A stretch of DNA of 44,195 nt from Microbacterium testaceum (GTDB lineage Bacteria; Actinomycetota; Actinomycetes; Actinomycetales; Microbacteriaceae): positions 1 to 44,195 of the forward strand of contig NZ_LDRU01000071.1 of assembly GCF_001476285.1 (NCBI RefSeq), read 5' to 3'. The position numbers were made by a program, and so were the translations under genes. This document shows positions 42,811 through 44,195 of the stretch, piece after piece. The notes under the pieces are model-generated. The model was not told the DNA's origin, did no database searches, and saw only the letters and a program-made list of their open reading frames with translations. The first letter of the stretch is position 1; the number at the start of each line of letters is the position of its first letter.

Positions 42811-44091
42811 GTGACCTCTTCGACGACCTCGAGAGGTGCGGCGATGCGGGCGCTCCTTTCTCTCGCCATCGGCAGCTTCGGCATCGGCATGACCGAGTTC
42901 GTGGTGATGGGCCTCCTGCCCAACATCGCCCGCGAACTGGTGCCCACCGTGTGGGCCGCGTCGCCCGACGACGCGATCGCCCAGGCCGGCTGGCTCGTGT
43001 CGCTCTACGCGCTCGGCGTCGTCGTCGGCGCCCCCACGATCGCCGGATCCGTCGCGCGGTTCCCGCGGCACCGGGTGATGATCGTGCTCGCGGCCGCCCT
43101 GGCGTTCTTCACGCTCCTCACCGTCATCGCCCCGACGTTCGAGCTCGTCGCCGCGTCACGATTCCTCGCGGGCCTCCCGCACGGCGCCTACTTCGGTATC
43201 GGTGCCCTCGTCGCCGCCGACGCCCTCGGTCCCGGTAACCGCGCGAAGGGTGTCGCCTTCGTCCTCACCGGTCTCACGATCGCCAACGTGGTCGGTGTCC
43301 CGCTCGGCACGCTCCTGGGCCAGCAGGTCGGCTGGCGCGCCGCGTTCGCGGTCGTCACCGGCATCTTCGTGCTCGCCACGATCTGCATCGCCCTCTTCGT
43401 CCCGAAGCACCCCGGCGCACCGGGACGACGACTGCGCGACGAGCTGCGCGTCTTCCGCATCGGACAGGTCTGGTTCGCGCTCGGCATCGGCGCCGTCGGC
43501 TTCGGCGGCTTCTTCGCGATGTACAGCTACATCGCCCCCATGATCACCGAGGTGGCCGGGCAGCCCGAGTGGGCGGTGTCGCTCGTCCTCGTGCTCGTCG
43601 GCGTCGGCATGACGGTCGGCAACGTCGTCGGCGGGGCACTCGCCGACAAAGACCTGCGGTTCTGGCTCTTCGTCGGCCTCGTCGCGCTCGGCGCGGCGTC
43701 CGTCGGACTGGCACTGACCGCCGGGTGGATCGTCACGCTCGTGCTGTTCGCCTTCCTCGTCGCGTTCTGCGGTGCCGCCCTGAGTCCCGGCATCCAGACC
43801 CGGCTGATGGATGTCGCCGAAGACAACCAGTCCATCGCCGCCGCGCTGAACCACTCCGCGTTGAACATCGGAAACAGCCTGGGGGCCTTCCTCGGCGGTC
43901 TCGCGATCGCCGCCGGTCTCGGACTCGTCGCTCCCGCGTGGGTGGGGGCGGTGCTCGCCCTCGGCGGGCTCATCGTCGCCATCGTGTCGTACCGCGTCGA
44001 GGACCGCTCGGGTCGTCACCCCGAGCACCGGATGCCGGCGGCCGAGGCCGCGACCACCGCGATCACCGGCTCGATCCCGACGCAGGGCTGA
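42811..44091 (+). CDS. Major facilitator superfamily exporter (DHA1/AraJ-like)
   Basis: 426 residues, about twelve helices. After a short polar start (TSSTTSRGAAMR), helix 1 carries GSFGIGMTEFVVMGLLPNIA, a hallmark of the AraJ/YdhP/chloramphenicol-exporter branch. The loop 2-3 motif is GSVARFPRHRVMIV; helix 4 and 5 contain RFLAGLPHGAYFGIGALVAADAL and VPLGTLLGQQVGWRAAFAVVTG. A middle loop (VPKHPGAPGRRLRDEL) separates the halves. Likely a proton-driven drug or metabolite exporter; substrate unknown. GTG 42811 follows TACCAT by 6 nt. Divergent from the lipoprotein operon with 189 nt between. Confidence 0.92.
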   Translation: MTSSTTSRGAAMRALLSLAIGSFGIGMTEFVVMGLLPNIARELVPTVWAASPDDAIAQAGWLVSLYALGVVVGAPTIAGSVARFPRHRVMIVLAAALAFFTLLTVIAPTFELVAASRFLAGLPHGAYFGIGALVAADALGPGNRAKGVAFVLTGLTIANVVGVPLGTLLGQQVGWRAAFAVVTGIFVLATICIALFVPKHPGAPGRRLRDELRVFRIGQVWFALGIGAVGFGGFFAMYSYIAPMITEVAGQPEWAVSLVLVLVGVGMTVGNVVGGALADKDLRFWLFVGLVALGAASVGLALTAGWIVTLVLFAFLVAFCGAALSPGIQTRLMDVAEDNQSIAAALNHSALNIGNSLGAFLGGLAIAAGLGLVAPAWVGAVLALGGLIVAIVSYRVEDRSGRHPEHRMPAAEAATTAITGSIPTQG

Positions 44092-44145
44092 CCTCGGCGG
44101 TGCCCGCCGCGGCGCACCGCGCCCCGGCGCCCGCACGAATGTCGA

Positions 44146-44158
44146 GTGTCCAAGACAC
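44146..44158. promoter_or_regulatory. Palindrome upstream of the last, partial gene
   Basis: GTGTC-CAA-GACAC, a perfect 5-bp dyad ending 5 bp before the TAAGCT box. It covers the usual -35 to spacer region, so a bound protein would probably repress. No regulator can be named. Confidence 0.4.
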
Positions 44159-44163
44159 GCCGT

Positions 44164-44169
44164 TAAGCT
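44164..44169 (+). promoter_or_regulatory. -10 box TAAGCT, leaderless start at 44177
   Basis: TAAGCT, 7 nt, then GTG 44177 (GTG ATG in frame). Confidence 0.4.
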
Positions 44170-44176
44170 CCCGCCT

Positions 44177-44195
44177 GTGATGTCTCAGGACATCG
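44177..44195 (+). CDS. Start of a gene cut by the window edge
   Basis: GTG ATG TCT CAG GAC ATC (VMSQDI), cut off by the right edge. It is supported by the TAAGCT box at leaderless spacing and by the dyad upstream. ATG 44180 is the alternative start. Product cannot be told. Confidence 0.35.

Overview
This is a high-GC (about 70%) stretch of actinobacterial chromosome. Protein families, gene order and codon use point to Microbacteriaceae, most likely Microbacterium. The basis is an actinobacterial SecA1, a WhiB1-like protein next to a PdtaS-like kinase (as in Mycobacterium), the three-function 2-oxoglutarate dehydrogenase Kgd/OdhA, GuaB1, a SigR/RsrA pair and many TANNNT boxes 6-8 nt before start codons (leaderless transcripts). 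The genus is inferred from recognition, not from a database search. I see no tRNA, rRNA, CRISPR array, insertion sequence or prophage.

Layout. 1-6.5 kb: the amino-terminal part of a coiled-coil gene, secA, a class I aminotransferase, an Rv3235-family protein and a small helix-turn-helix protein. 6.5-9.0 kb: a pdtaS-like sensor kinase and whiB1, convergent and separated by about 700 bp that holds three 151/144-bp tandem repeats. 9.2-10.1 kb: a small membrane protein, then 528 bp without a gene that carries two copies of a symmetric four-box element (ATAAACGC/GCGTTTAT) and a 52-bp tandem repeat. 10.1-14.0 kb: aroA-rsgA-bcp, divergent from sigR-rsrA, with a perfect SigR-type promoter between them. 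14.0-19.2 kb: an Eis-like acetyltransferase and an MprF-like aminoacyl-lipid synthase overlapping a membrane-anchored esterase gene. 19.3-24.6 kb: kgd, divergent from guaB1. 24.6-28.2 kb: a GH76 enzyme and two overlapping CNNM/CorC-type genes, the first coupled to an upstream 25-codon Asp/Pro-rich leader ORF. 28.3-32.0 kb: an Old Yellow Enzyme homologue, NAD(P)H-hydrate dehydratase, a GT87-type membrane glycosyltransferase and a thiamine-binding protein. 32.1-42.6 kb: a receptor Ser/Thr kinase convergent with a tightly packed three-gene operon (large coiled-coil lipoprotein, anchored periplasmic-binding-protein homologue, FHA-containing EssC/EccC-like triple ATPase). 42.8 kb to the end: an MFS exporter and the first codons of another gene.

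How the genes work together. Most of the window is core metabolism and envelope work. Three regulatory or system-level features stand out. First, the leader ORF before the CNNM genes resembles Mg2+-sensing Pro/acid-rich leaders. Second, the kinase / FHA-EssC-like ATPase / coiled-coil lipoprotein island resembles the architecture of a type VII (T7SSb-like) secretion machine but lacks WXG100, EccB/D/E and mycosin genes. Third, the sigR locus seems to encode a long stress-induced and a short constitutive sigma factor from two promoters and two starts. At whole-window scale the heptamer GGATGCC/GGCATCC occurs about 60 times by hand count, against about 10 expected from base composition.
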